DNA of 64,000 bases from Epiperipatus broadwayi. Lineage: Eukaryota; Onychophora; Udeonychophora; Euonychophora; Peripatidae. The stretch spans positions 5,658,650 through 5,722,649 of the forward strand of contig JAQFVV010000071.1 in the NCBI GenBank assembly GCA_028023455.1, in the 5' to 3' direction. The position numbers and the translations under genes are program-made. The notes beneath the pieces are model-generated. The model had not been told where the DNA came from and did not search any database. It saw nothing but the letters and a program-made list of their open reading frames with translations. Below, one piece after another: positions 24,247 to 35,856 of this stretch (position 1 is its first letter; every line of letters starts with the position of its first letter).

Positions 24247-24824
24247 ATACAAAACCGTAAAACAATACAATACTTGATAAAAATCCAAACTTTACCAAAA
24301 TCTTTACATGACCAGGGTTTCTTCTACTAAACAAATAGAACTTCTCAAGTGAAAATCAAACTAAAAAAGCAATATATGTATATACAAAACAAACAAACCT
24401 GCCTATAATTCATTTTAAAAAACAACTTCCCTTTATATCAAAAGATGAATTCGTAAGTTTGATAGCCTCAAAACAAACAAACCTTCCCATAATTCATTTT
24501 AAAAACCAACTTGCCTTTATATCAAAAGATGAATTCATAAGTTTGATAGCCTCAGTATATCAAAAGATGAATTCATAAGTTTGATATCTGAGGCTATCAA
24601 ACTTATGAATTCATCTTTTGATTTAAAGGTAAGTTGGTTTTTAAAATGAATTATGGGATGGTTTGTTTGTTTTGTGTGTGTGTGTATATATATATATATT
24701 GCTTCTTTAGTTTGATTTTCACCTGAGAAGGTCTAGTTCTTTAATAGATGAAACCATGATTGTGTAAGGATTTTGGTAAAGTTTGGATTTTTATCTAGTA
24801 TTGTATTGTTTTATGGTTTTGTAT
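24247..24824. repeat. Long inverted repeat (~580 bp) with duplicated inner arm
   Basis: The left arm runs from 'ATACAAAACCGTAAAACAAT' and the right arm ends in 'ATTGTTTTATGGTTTTGTAT'. Internal pairs include 'AAAATCCAAACTTTACC' with 'GGTAAAGTTTGGATTTTT', 'AAAACAAACAAACC' with 'GGTTTGTTTGTTTT', and 'AAGATGAATTCATAAGTTTG' with its complement. An ~85-bp piece of the left arm (24386-24470) is directly repeated at 24470-24554, and a third short copy lies at 24557-24586, so the palindrome has a laddered centre near 24588. No protein or target duplication is evident. Confidence 0.85.
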
Positions 24825-24829
24825 ATATA

Positions 24830-27600
24830 AACTATAAGGTAATTTGGGCAAACCAAAGGTATACAAATATGTAAAAGTAAATTTTAGTTCCAAATAAAGT
24901 TATAATAGGTGAAGTTAAATGTTTAATAAAATTTGAATAAAAATGATTCAGTTTGAATGTATATATAATAATATTAATCAATGTAATGATGATAACATGG
25001 TTGGTTTGTAACCTAACATGGAAGGTTTAAACTAAGTACAAGTTCTCCCAAAAGTATTTTAATTTGTTTTTCTAGTTTAAAAAAAAGTGAAACTTTAAGT
25101 CAACAAACCTTCTGAACAGAAACTTTACTTTTGGATGACTTATTAATATCATCATTACAAATTATTACCACCATCCCTGCATGTCCCCCAGTGGGATTGC
25201 ATGATTTTTCAGGCTTGTGGATATTACTAGCATATTGAATGTTAAAAGCATAATATTTGGATTGAGTTCAATAAACAAACACAAACTAAGTGAATTAATA
25301 AAAAAAAAAAAGGTTTTAACCATGAATATATGAAACTGTTGTGTAGCTACTTAAAACTATCATTGGATTTACAAAATAATTAATGTAATAAAATAATTAA
25401 AAATATTTTAAATTTAACACCTTGTAATATCTATAATGTTATGATCTTACCATGGGAATTATTTAGATAGTTCCAAACCATAGTTTTCTGCAGATAATGT
25501 TCTTTTAATATATTTACAGATGTCTTTGTTGTTTCTCTAAAGGTGGTAGTTATCCTCATAATGCATTGAGAATGTTCGATAGGAAATAGAGCAACATTGG
25601 TGGTGTTAGATAGGTATAGTTTTAGTAGATCTTGGGTCATTTTTACAGTGCTGTCCACCCCTTTCTTTATGGCAATATTAAAGCAAGTAATAACTGGTTT
25701 TATTAAACTTCAACATGTTTTGGACTCAATTCCATTTCCAGGTATTTTACTGATGAGGTATTTTGTTATCTAGCTAGTAAATGGATTTTTGACTTTTCAT
25801 CATATTTGCCTTATAAAAAGAATATTGAAAAATATTGTAAAACAGTCAACAAGATATGGCTATTCACATTACAGTAGAAAACAGTTTTAATCAGCATCTC
25901 TGTAAGGTATCATTGCTCCACAGTTTCTTGAGTTGAGTCTTCAGATAAACTTGAGTAGACTGGACTAGTCTTTATTGCTTGTTTCAGATCTATTTATACT
26001 CATTTGCTGATGTTCACATATGTTGCTTGATTCAGGATGTTTTCCAAACAATGGATTCTTCACCAGCTAGGTACATGATTTGACGTCTGTTTCTTTACCG
26101 TAATGTGTATCTTGAAAAACATTTTGTTCATGTATTTCACAACTTGCTGTGAAACAAACAATTATATATTTTTAAAATTACATCATTATTTTATAATTAA
26201 GTAAATAAAAGAAAAAAATGTTTTTCTTTCTTTGTTTAAATTCACAATAAGAAGAAAGAAAAATCATTATCAACTTTTAAAAACTGATTGACAGCTTATT
26301 TACTCTTATTAACCCATAATTTTAAATAATATATTTAGATTTGCCATCAAATTTACTTTAAGAATTGGCAAGTTTTTACGTAAACTTCCATTTAGAAGGC
26401 ATATCAAAAAGGTATAAAATACTTCAAATTTTTATAATTATGCAATTCAAATTTCTTGTGCATATCGAACCTATTTTTCTTTATTTTGTCGCATTGTAAA
26501 TTATCATTTACATATGTTTAGTTTCATTTAAGAGTGATGTGTTGTAAATTGTAGAAAATTTTGTAGATGTCATTCATTCAGACATGGTAAAAAGTAATTT
26601 AAAGTGATTGCTTAATACCTTCACACTCTCATTTCCAGTACTTAAGATTTGCCCATACTTAAGCATTTGGGTTGAAAAAGAATAGGTGGATTCATTCTAT
26701 TCTTTCACAAAGACTTTATCTTGTGTTGGAAATGAAAGTATTCATTTATTATTAAGATTCATAAAGTGCATGTGCATTAGGTTGAAATGCTGATCTTTAG
26801 TTTATTACAAAGTAACTTTATAAAATATTCAATAATATGATTAAATGCAACAAATTTTTCTTTTAATTTTATCATCTACCTCAAGTTCATGTATCATATA
26901 TGCTCATATACATATTTGGCAATTTATACATTTAATAATAAATATATAAGAATTTTTTATTCAACACTTCTTTTTCTAATGCAGCTTTGTAAAATAACTA
27001 ATTTGAACTGCTATCGAATTTGTTTTGTTACAACATTTTAAAACAAGACTCTGTAAATATTACTCAAAATGGAAACTAAGCCTTAAGCTAACTATAAGTT
27101 GTATTGATTTATAGTATATTGAAAGTAGAGAGTAACTCCATTTTTTGTTTTTTTATATATATGTATTATATGATATTATATATATATATATATGTGTGTG
27201 TGTATAAATTAAATGGCAGCATGTGTCAATAAATATCCTTTTCTTCTAAATGTTAGTTAATGTAAAAGCGTTATCATTCTTAGATTTCAGAGGTGTCTGC
27301 TTCTATTTTATATACATATATATTTTAAGCTAAACCTATTTAGTATTTATATATACATATATATGTTTGAATTAGGAATTTAAATCACTGTTTATTATTA
27401 CATCTAAGCTAATGATTTTAGACATTGGAAAAATATATGCTAATGATTTCTAAGATAGAATTCTTCAGTTAAGGCAAACTCATTATAAAAAAATAATTAA
27501 TAAATAGATTACATATTTTATTTAAATGAAATTTCTGTAAATTAGTGAAATAATTTAATATATCCAACACACAGTTCTTCTTTTCAAAATAGTTCATATA
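24830..27600. other. AT-rich intergenic DNA with one unrecognised minus-strand frame
   Basis: A minus-strand frame at 25431-25658 (75 codons, GTG at its start) contains 'MTQDLLKLYLSNTTNVALF' and 'HYLQKTMVWNYLNNS'. Just upstream on the same strand (about 25690-25745) lies a segment with 'GGAATTGAGTCCAAAACATG', which resembles the 3' tails of Penelope-like elements. It could be a relic of such an element, but no RT or GIY-YIG motif is visible. Dinucleotide runs lie at 27175-27205. Confidence 0.3.
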
Positions 27601-27602
27601 TA

Positions 27603-28090
27603 TCTAATATAGAAATAAAACAAACTAACTCCTTCTTTTTAAAACTTGATTTATTATGACTATAATCATGAAAAAGGAATCCGACGTTTCGACTATTTTT
27701 TATAGTCTTTTTCAAGGCACACTAAAATAAAATATATATAGACAATAAATATCACATATTCCAAAAAAAAAAAATTAAATTAATTAAAAATTACAAAATA
27801 TAAAATATATCCATAACCAAAATTTTCTTTTTTTTTTACCTTATCTCACTCCCCTTACCTATTACAATCACAATTTAAAGGGGGGGGGGGGGGGGGGGGG
27901 GGGGGAGGAGGAAGAAGAAAAGGGGCTTTTTGGAATATGTGATATTTATTGTGTATATATATTTTATTTTAGTGTGCCTTGAAAAAGACTATAAAAAATA
28001 GTCGAAACGTCGGATTCCTTTTTCATGATTATAGTCATAATAAATCAAGTTTTAAAAAAAAGGAGTTAGTTTGTTTTATTTTTATATTAA
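27603..28090. repeat. Near-perfect inverted repeat (~490 bp) centred on a G26 tract, with hammerhead-type motif in each arm
   Basis: The left arm (27603-27775) and right arm (27923-28090) are complementary over almost their full length: 'AAATAAAACAAACTAACTCC' pairs with 'GGAGTTAGTTTGTTTTATTT', and 'GGAATCCGACGTTTCGACTA' pairs with 'TAGTCGAAACGTCGGATTCC'. Between them lie A- and T-rich tracts and a run of 26 G at 27880-27905. Each arm holds a GACTA loop TAGTC hairpin followed by GAAACGTC, which is the 3' half of a hammerhead motif of the kind known from Penelope-like elements. The 5' core is changed (CTTGAAA where CTGATGA is expected). Confidence 0.9.
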
Positions 28091-28099
28091 ATTAGTGAA

Positions 28100-30270
28100 C
28101 ATTAAAAATATGGTGTTTTTAATATAAATTTAAGTAAGGTAAATATGCATATGATTTAGCAGCCATTCATAAATGTGCTTAAGAATTTTAACTCCAGAAA
28201 AAAAGAAAAGAAATTGGCATTGATTTCCTGCACAAAATCTGTGACTAATAAATACATCGATATTAATACAGGTCTTTTAGTCTGTTTATTTCACATTTTA
28301 CAATCAACGAACTTTCTTTTTGAAAGTCATCAACACTTTTCTTAAATTATAACTCTGTTCATTCTCTCTTATCGCAAAAGAAATTAATATTGTACCTCTG
28401 AAAGAATCTATGAAATAAGCATTATAATATAATAGAATGAGGCTCCTCCTTATAAAGTATGTTAAAATTCACCATATCTATATTATATAGTTTTTATTTT
28501 ATACATCTAATCTCCCAAGTATTGAGTTCTTGCTTGAAGAAAATATTTTTACACTAAATTTTCAGATACTCAACTAAATACTACAATAATAAATATTATT
28601 GGTATATTTGTCTAGTCCTTTGTATGGGCTTTATATTCTTTCACATGTTCCTCTACCAGATATCATAAGAGGAATTGCCTTACAGAAAATGTATAAAAGA
28701 TTTTAAGCCAATTCAACTTGCCAATCACTCAAGATGTAGCTTCACCATCTAAGATTTGAATTAAATCAAGATCCCATTTTGGATATTCAACTCTACAGCC
28801 AAATAATTATGGCATAAGACGTGGAATGTTTGTGAGATTCCAAATAAATTTCTTTTTCCAGATCCAACAATGAAACCAACTGGATTTTATCTTTGTAGAT
28901 AAAATTGGAATCTCATAAAGTGATTAAGGATAACCCATGGTCATTGTGAAAATCTGCTTCATAAATGGAATTGATCATCAATTCAACTTTGTAAATCTGA
29001 ATGAATACAAACTATATACAACATCATCAATGACTATTGGATTTACAGCTGCAGTTATCAAATTGAATGATTTAATAAAGCTACTAATGAATTTATCTCT
29101 CAATTGGAATCTCTACAGGGTTCTTTCTGATATGTTGTTAGTAGTTTTAGAAATTCATATGTTAAAATAAATAAATACATAAATATGCCAAAAAAATGTC
29201 TTTACAAACATGGATTCAATATAATCATATGGAGCAAACTGGATCAGTCTCATGATGTATTATGCAACATCTCTTTATTTTTTAGTGATATGAAGTCCAT
29301 GTTTTACTTCCATAAAATAAGTTTTAAAAAACGCTTCCATGCAAATAATTGAATTTAAGATGAAATTCCCAACTTTTGCTTATTAAATGGAAAATCATTA
29401 TTTTTGGATTATTTGCTGCATCTCAGCACTTGAGGTCATTTTTTTACTTTTTTGTTTAAAAAAATTATCAAGATTTATATTCTCAATCTATAGCCATTCA
29501 TGCCAACAATGGTTGAAAATATTTTCCCATCACTGGCTGATAAAGCATCAAAGTTTTTTGAATATTAATAACTAAAGCAAAGTTTTCACAGGTTGCATTT
29601 GAAACATGTGAAGAACTTAATGAAGCTAATTCTTTTAATTGGCAGCAAATAGCCCAATCATCAACATTCTGAAAAATGCTAGACATTATTTACACTTTTA
29701 ATCAGTTCAGTTTAGAATTTCCATCATCAATTCCTTATGAAGTTGAAACGAATGTCACAAAATGAGGACAAAGTGATAACTACTGCTTATCCCCATTTTA
29801 CACCAATTTTTATAATAAAAGCCACAGATAATCTTTATTCTTATACCATTGCGTAATAGTTGTTTGATATGAATGCATTTCTGTGGATAAAACCAGTCAT
29901 TTTTAAGGACTCGCATAATATTTCTTATTTAATTGAGCTAAATTCTTTGACGGAATCAATAAAAGCAGTATATAAATCTTTTATCTTGATAATTTGCTTC
30001 TATTTAGCCCTATGGTAATTGTGTAGAATTGAGAACTAAAAATACTTCCATTTATAGGTTAGTATGATCATTTGAGTTAAAGTATTGTGTCCAATTTATA
30101 ACTGTGATGTTCAACTATCATCTAACTCACTGTATAAACATTTATTAGTTATTTATATCACTCGTATACCTTGTGAGGTTTTAAGGTTTAGTCACATGAC
30201 AAAATTTGGAGCTCAGAATCCATAGATCATGGAACAGTCCTGTCATTTCAGATTTTTTTAAAAACTTTTA
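28100..30270. other. AT-rich intergenic DNA, possible but unidentified coding relics
   Basis: Plus-strand frames at 28937-29170 and 29387-29575 have unusual content ('YKLYTTSSMTIGFTAAVIKL'), and 28700-29700 is less repetitive than average. In other frames phrases such as 'MPTMVENIFPSLADKASKFF' appear between stops. I do not recognise a family. Confidence 0.25.
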
Positions 30271-30286
30271 ATAATATAAATAATTA

Positions 30287-30520
30287 CATGATCACCATCT
30301 CTTATACTAGCACAAAATTGTTATTAAACAAGGCAAAACTGTCCATACAGTAGTGCCACCCTGTGACAACCAGTGTAATCAATGGATGCCAAAAGGCTGG
30401 TGCATAAAATCGCTATCTAGTGCCTACTCATCCAATATCCATAGACAAGTCTTTTGGTATCCATTGATTATTCTGGTTGGCACAGGGTGGCACTAACTGT
30501 ATGGAGAGTTTTGCCTTGTT
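30287..30520. mobile_element. Foldback element family F1, copy 1, with 15-bp target duplication
   Basis: The direct repeat TAATATAAATAATTA occurs at 30272-30286 and 30521-30535. Inside, an outer segment 'CATGATCACCATCTCTTATA' leads to inverted termini AACAAGGCAAAACTG and the matching CAGTTTTGCC-type end (here 'GAGAGTTTTGCCTTGTT'). The inner arms pair: 'CATACAGTAGTGCCACCCTG' with 'CAGGGTGGCACTAACTGTAT'. The centre is short and keeps 'CCAATATCCATAGACAAG', but the hammerhead-like core is gone. Confidence 0.85.
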
Positions 30521-30535
30521 TAATATAAATAATTA

Positions 30536-31640
30536 TAATGTTTACAATAATAATACACTATGAAAATCATTATAAGTAATGTTAAGCAATGACTTCCTGA
30601 TCAAAAGTCTTTTATTTATCCATATAAAAATTTGTCTCTTTTTTTATCACATGGAGTATCTTGTGGCATAACTCAGAATTATCTGCACTTTGGTATTTTC
30701 CATTAAGTTGAATAACTAATCCTATCACTCTGTCTGATACACCAACAATATCCACAATGTTAAAACAGGCAAAACTCTTCATACAGTAGTGCCACTCAGT
30801 GCAAGCCACATGAATGCCAGAAGCCTTTTAGCATCCCTCGATTAGTCTAGCTTGCACTGAGTAGCACTACTGTATGCAGAGTTTTGCCTGTTTTAATAAG
30901 TTATGAGAAAGCATAAGAAATGGTGTTCATGTGATGTTTAGTGGTTTAATCCGCAATGTTGTTCTTTTTATTTAGAATGAATCTTACTCCACTTGTACTT
31001 ACAATGTTTGTGCCTTTATAGTACATGCATGCCCATTTTTAAAATCAAGGGTCTCTATCTTTTCGTCTAATTTACTAAATCCAATAATGTCCCATTCAAT
31101 ATTAGACAGTTCTAATTTGAACAATCTTCTTTTCACTTGAAGTTATCTGCAGTTTAAGTAACTAAATAAAAAGTTGTCATCAAATGGCAGTCTGGATTGC
31201 AATCAGGGGATTTTCAGCACCCTCTGTCTTTTCTACCCACTTCTGCTATGGCTGCTAAATTTATAGCATCTTGGAATAAAGTACCCCAATTTAGTTTTGT
31301 CTACCATGACTGTAAATGTCTATTTAAAATAAGTTAATTCACGCACATTCATTCAATTGGTATTTCAATTAAGAACTATCAGGAAATTGAGAAGATTCAT
31401 GACATTTTTAAATCTTAAACTCAGAAGCAAAATGTCAATAGACTCCCATGCTGGTTGATGTGTGGTGGCGAACAATCCATCTACATTTATTTACCGTATG
31501 AATAATCACATAGTAATAACAACTACAATGACAATATTCCTTGAATGGACATTAAAGATTTGATCTGGTAAGTTGCTATAATATTTCAAAGAGGTATCAA
31601 AACATCTTTCAGTCAACAGCAAACTCTTTTCTGCAGTCAA
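30536..31640 (-). pseudogene. LINE 5' region with endonuclease-domain relic, split by a foldback element
   Basis: Read on the minus strand, frames with many lesions give 'EWDIIGFSKLDEKIETLDFK' (31110 down to about 31040) and, beyond the inserted element, 'DIVGVSDRVIGLVIQLNGKY'. The last corresponds to 'VSDR(I/V)..L.IQL' followed by the 'YAPT' region of LINE AP-type endonucleases. The copy at 42.3-43.5 kb aligns along its whole length, including an upstream noncoding part at 31200-31640. The 30760-30950 foldback element interrupts it between 'NNIAD' and 'NIVDIVG'. The 65-codon frame at 30612-30809 is a chimera of LINE and foldback sequence. Confidence 0.65.
30762..30948. mobile_element. Foldback element family F1, copy 2, inserted in a LINE relic
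   Basis: Target duplication ATCCACAATGTT at 30750-30761 and ATCCGCAATGTT at 30949-30960 (11 of 12). The body has inverted arms 'AACAGGCAAAACTCTTCATA' and 'GCAGAGTTTTGCCTGTTTTA' with 'CAGTAGTGCCACTCAGTGCA' pairing with 'TGCACTGAGTAGCACTACTG'. It then has one further outer segment on the right ('CATAAGAAATGGTGTTCATG', 'TGATGTTTAGTGGTTTA'), which matches the outer segments of other copies in reverse. The middle with the hammerhead-like module is deleted. Confidence 0.85.
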
Positions 31641-31721
31641 CCTGAAAGTGCCAATATATATATATATTCATAGTATTGTTTCCGGGATTCTTCCGTGTAG
31701 TAAAAATATAATAGTTAAATA

Positions 31722-31757
31722 GCTGACGTTTCAGTACAATAACAAGTACTTTCCTCT
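31722..31757 (-). ncRNA. Degenerate hammerhead-type motif next to a Penelope-like element
   Basis: On the minus strand the order is GAGGAAA, a GTAC hairpin with loop, T, GAAAC, GTC, AGCT. GAAAC followed at once by GTC after a short hairpin is the 3' half of the minimal hammerhead motif known in Penelope-like elements. The CTGATGA box is decayed to GAGGAAA, so activity is not expected. It lies 250 bp upstream of a Penelope-like RT relic but on the opposite strand. Confidence 0.4.
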
Positions 31758-31969
31758 ACTAAATATTATTATTCCATCTATTAAATTGTATTTTAAAAAC
31801 TCCATATATTTTATTTCTTTAATAAAAAATATAAAAATTAATACAAATAATATTTTATTCAGCTTCGACGTTACTTTTTTATTTACAAACGTTCCAGTTG
31901 ACGAAGTTTTAAAAATATAATTTCTAAACGATGCAATTTACCAGACCATATTATTAAATTAACTAAACA

Positions 31970-32960
31970 ACGCCTTTCATATACTTATTTTATGGATATG
32001 GACAATATTATAAACAGACTTTTGGTACTCTGATGGGTTCACCAATCTCAAGAGTAATAACTGATTTATTTATGGAGTCATCATTACATCTGATTGGCTG
32101 TCATATAAGCATTTTAAAAGCGCATGCGAGAGGTTTTCATCCTTTCACTTTAATTATGGAATATATATAAATTTGTGCTTTAAAGTCAGCACCTTTAAAA
32201 CCTCCTATTTGTCTCAGATACGTAGATGATACATTTATCATCTGGCAACATGATAAAGACAACTTATATGATTTTTAACATATATATAAACAATATACGC
32301 CCTAATATTAAATTTACAATGAAAACAGAAACTGGTGAGAAACTTCCTTTTCCTGATGTACTTGTCACCAAAAAAAAAAAAAGATATATTCTTTTATTTT
32401 TTTACTTTTCAGAAAATCTACACACCTGACAGGTGTTTAAAAATTTCATCACCTCGTCATCCATCTCAAATCTTTTCAGTTGCAAAAAATCTTTTTAGTA
32501 GAGCTATTAATCTTCTTCCAGATAAATCAAATCACGAAGATGAAACATATCCTATAAGCAATGTTTTGTCAGCTCATGGCTATAATACTAAAACAATACA
32601 CAGTCTTAGTTCAAACCCTAAACAATAAAAAAAAAGTAACAACTATTAGAATTTATATTCCTTATATAAAAGGAATTACATACAATATTGGATGCATTCT
32701 AAAACATTATAATATAAAGACAACATCATTTGTCAAAAAATTAATAGCATTATAATCAAGTCTAAAGACTCAATCCCTGTTGAAGCCCATGAAGGTTAGG
32801 AAATTTTGTGTAAGATTTGTAAAGCTTCCTATATACGTATGAGTAATCATTACGTCAATGCTAGGCAAGATGAATATATTAATGCAGTTAAGAAATACTC
32901 ATCATCAGCAAAATTATTTCTCCTGCTATAGATATAGGTTATAGTATTGCTTTTTATAAT
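31970..32960 (+). pseudogene. Penelope-like retroelement relic: RT palm, thumb region and GIY-YIG remnant
   Basis: In order on the plus strand, across frameshifts and stops: 'FGTLMGSPISRVITDLFME' (32016-32073), the catalytic 'RYVDDTFIIWQHD' (from 32216; the DD pair is intact), 'NIRPNIKFTMKTETGEKLPF' and 'PDVLVTKK' (to 32375). Then come 'SRAINLLPDKSNHEDETYPI' and 'NVLSAHGYNTKTI' (32500-32600), 'IYIPYIKGITYNIGCILKHY' (32650-32710), and near 32860 'NARQDEYINAVKKY', likely the end of a GIY-YIG nuclease. This order (RT, then a linker, then GIY-YIG) is diagnostic of Penelope-like elements. An A13 run at 32370 causes a frameshift. The 5' part of RT is missing. Confidence 0.85.
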
Positions 32961-33115
32961 ACATGAATATTATTCAGATGTGATATTGTCCAACAATGTC
33001 AGAGATCAGCCATTGAGATCTTTAAAATGCCAGATTGTATCAACAAATGTGGTGATACATGCAAATTACGTTCTCTTTGAAATTTTTTTAAAAAAACTCA
33101 TTAATCTAAATAATT

Positions 33116-33440
33116 TATGCCAATAAACATCACCTGATCACTATTTATTATGCTTACTCTTAACTGTTATTAAAACAGACAAAACTCTCTATATGTATTG
33201 CCACTCAATGCAAGCCAGAGTACTCAATGGATGCCAAAAGATTTGTGCATAAAATTCCCATCTAGTGCCTACTCATCCAATATTCCCAGACTAGTTTCTG
33301 GCTTGTGGCCTTCATCACTGAGGAGCCTTGGATCTGAAAGCACTGCACCTAGATCTTAAGATCTAATGCAACCCTTCTCGCATCCATTGATTACTCTGGC
33401 TTGCACTAAGTGGCAATACATATAGAGAGTTTTGCCTGTT
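33116..33440. mobile_element. Foldback element family F1, copy 3, with 15-bp target duplication
   Basis: TTAATCTAAATAATT occurs exactly at 33101-33115 and 33441-33455. Inside is the outer segment 'CATCACCTGATCACTATTTA', then inverted arms 'CAGACAAAACTCTCTATATG' and 'CATATAGAGAGTTTTGCCTG', and 'GATGCCAAAAG' with 'CGCATCCATTGATTACTCTG'. At 33284-33324, read on the minus strand, lies the hammerhead-like module (TCCTCA, GTGATGA, GGC hairpin GCC, GAAAC, TA, GTC, TGGGAA) with the first core base changed from C to G. Confidence 0.9.
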
Positions 33441-33459
33441 TTAATCTAAATAATTACTC

Positions 33460-35035
33460 ATAATTATTATTTTCTATTAACAATAATATTCATTATTGTT
33501 ATATATTAGTGTTTATAACAGTTCTACAATTAATTTGTAATATTTGTACCCAGTTGATGATGAGTGTGACCTGGTTGAGATATAGGCTTATGTATATATG
33601 TTTTCAATAAATTATACACTGATGTATCTGAATATTTTTTTATATTTGTAGCCTATGAAAATCTTCAATTTAATGTATGTTTGTGCATTTTATTCACATT
33701 ATATTTTGAAGTACCAAGATTTCATACCAAGTGAATCCCAAAGTCCTATTACTAGAACAATCTTCATCTGTTTTTTTTTTCAATGAGTCATAGTATATGT
33801 TCTCAAATTTTAATAAGTCCATTTCTTCTTGATAGTTTTTAACTATGGCTGAAATTGTATTACTTTATATTTATTTTTCTAAAACAATTGTAAAAAATCT
33901 TATCATTCACATTTTATAAGCTTGTAATCTGCTTCTAAATTTTTTACTAATCCACCAGGTTTTACATGCATATAATAGCTATATAGATTTTTTTATAGTA
34001 GTTTGAAAATGTTACTTTAATATAAAAAGTTAATATCTTTTTCTTTGTAAGAATCCTTTCATATTTGGAAAAACAAATCTTACCATTTTTTTTATTATTT
34101 TATTTCTTTAACAGTCTTTCCAACTTCTGTTATTAAATGCCTTAAGTATATTAAGTAAATCTGCTTATACAGTAAGATTTCTAATACTTATTTTATATAT
34201 TAAAAATAGTATTATGCTTTTCTTTTAATGTGCTTTTAATATCTTCATAGATAATAAATACTATTTACATTTATTTAGATAATTTCAGAATAAAAAAGTG
34301 GCAAATTCTTTATTCATTTTTATGTAATGTTATATTTTTAATCTCCAAAAATAATCATCTTATCTTATCTTTATGATAAAATGCAGGTATATCTTTAATC
34401 TAGCAACAAACATTCTTATAACTCTTTTAATCCGATGAGATTATAAAAAAACCTTCAATTATTTTTAAGATAGCCAGATTTTTATTATTTTAATATGAGT
34501 ACACATTATGATATATATATATATAACAATAAAAATAATAAATATAATGGTAAGAAACTATTACAAACAGTCTTTCAATCTGTAGAAGTACTTTCAGTTA
34601 ATTCCTTAACCTCACTCAACTGCTATTAAATTCAAATAATAAAACAGAAGCAAATATCATTAACTCAAATCCCATGAATCCAAAATTTTAATGTTAGCAG
34701 TTAGTCTATTAGTTAAATTCATTTTATTCCTATTTATTAAAATTGCCTCCTTAATTTTTCTTTTATTATGGTTTTTCTCTTCATAAAGAATCTTCACACT
34801 TTCAAGATCAAATGTAAATGTATATTTACATATATGTCCTTACATGATCAAAGAAAACTGAAGCAGTCATTAAATCACTATTATTTTTACTCTTCACACG
34901 TTGTATAATTCATGCTTCTTTTTTTTTTTTCAATACTGCACTGCAACTCACCTATATATGGTAACATACATCCACAAAAAATTTGATACACAACATTATT
35001 TTGCTGCTTGATAGATATGACATTTTTAGAATTAT
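33460..35035. other. AT-rich intergenic DNA, nothing recognised
   Basis: T-rich and A-rich tracts with short (TA)n runs. No frame, RNA or paired repeat that I can support. Confidence 0.4.
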
Positions 35036-35050
35036 TCACTAATTTATTAA

Positions 35051-35147
35051 AAATTTTTTTTCATGCGTCAAATGCATCGATCGGGAAGCAAACCCAGGCC
35101 AGCTGCTTAAAAGGCAGCTATGTTAACTACTAGGACACCAATGCTTG
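35051..35147 (-). mobile_element. tRNA-derived SINE, copy 3, with 13-bp target duplication
   Basis: ACTAATTTATTAA occurs at 35038-35050 and 35148-35160. The minus-strand body has 'CATTGGTGTCCTAGTAGTTA' and 'GGCCTGGGTTTGCTTCCCG' (B-box-like GGGTTTGCTTCC), with an A8-type tail (T8 on the plus strand). It belongs to the same family as the other three but is more diverged in the A-box region. Confidence 0.8.
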
Positions 35148-35412
35148 ACTAATTTATTAACATTATTTGGAACACAGAATGAACACATTAAATACGTTTA
35201 TATATATATATATCCTTAAAAAATTTCACTTGAGCATTTGAAATATATAAATTAAATACCTATTTTTTTATTATCAATCTTCAACTCCTTTAAACCATCT
35301 TTTAAACTGACATAAAGTATTGTTAATCTGTTCCATCTTCTAACCCACTTCAAATAATTCCTCAGCAAATATCTCAATATTTTTTAATTTATCACACTAG
35401 TAGTGACATGAT

Positions 35413-35530
35413 TTTTTTTCTTGTTTTTCATATGTCAAAGCATTGGCCAGGAAGCAAACCCATGACAACTGTCTACAAGGCACTGCTTGCAAGGCAGCTG
35501 CACTGACCTCTCAGCTACCAATGCTTGACA
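35413..35530 (-). mobile_element. tRNA-derived SINE, copy 4, with 11-bp target duplication
   Basis: AGTGACATGAT (35402-35412) and AGTGACATCAT (35531-35541) flank it, with one mismatch. The minus strand carries 'GGTAGCTGAGAGGTCAGTGC' (A box) and 'ATGGGTTTGCTTCCTGGC' (B box), then ends in the TGACATATGAAAAA-type tail. Two copies of this family lie within 400 bp of each other. Confidence 0.85.
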
Positions 35531-35856
35531 AGTGACATCATTTTCATAATAAAACAAAAAAGATCCAAAACATTGCCATCTTATGCACAATTGGTACTTT
35601 TGATTTACAATTTATAAGTCCCCATTTTTTCAGAAATCCTTATGCATCATTCTACCAAATGACATCACTGTGTGAATCATAGGGTTCACAGAACACATTT
35701 TTTTCTAAAGTGCATTTCATATATTCACCAATTTTTTATAATGGCTGAAATATTTGTATTAATGCTGATTTTTTTTTTGACATAAAAGACATTTTTCTCT
35801 CAGATTTAGTTTATGGTTGGCCATTTTATCTACAAGTTCGGAAACATTTACATGCT

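Noticed and set aside
25431-25658. 75-codon minus-strand frame as a gene
   Set aside because: No family recognised and no supporting context beyond a weak Penelope-tail-like segment upstream.
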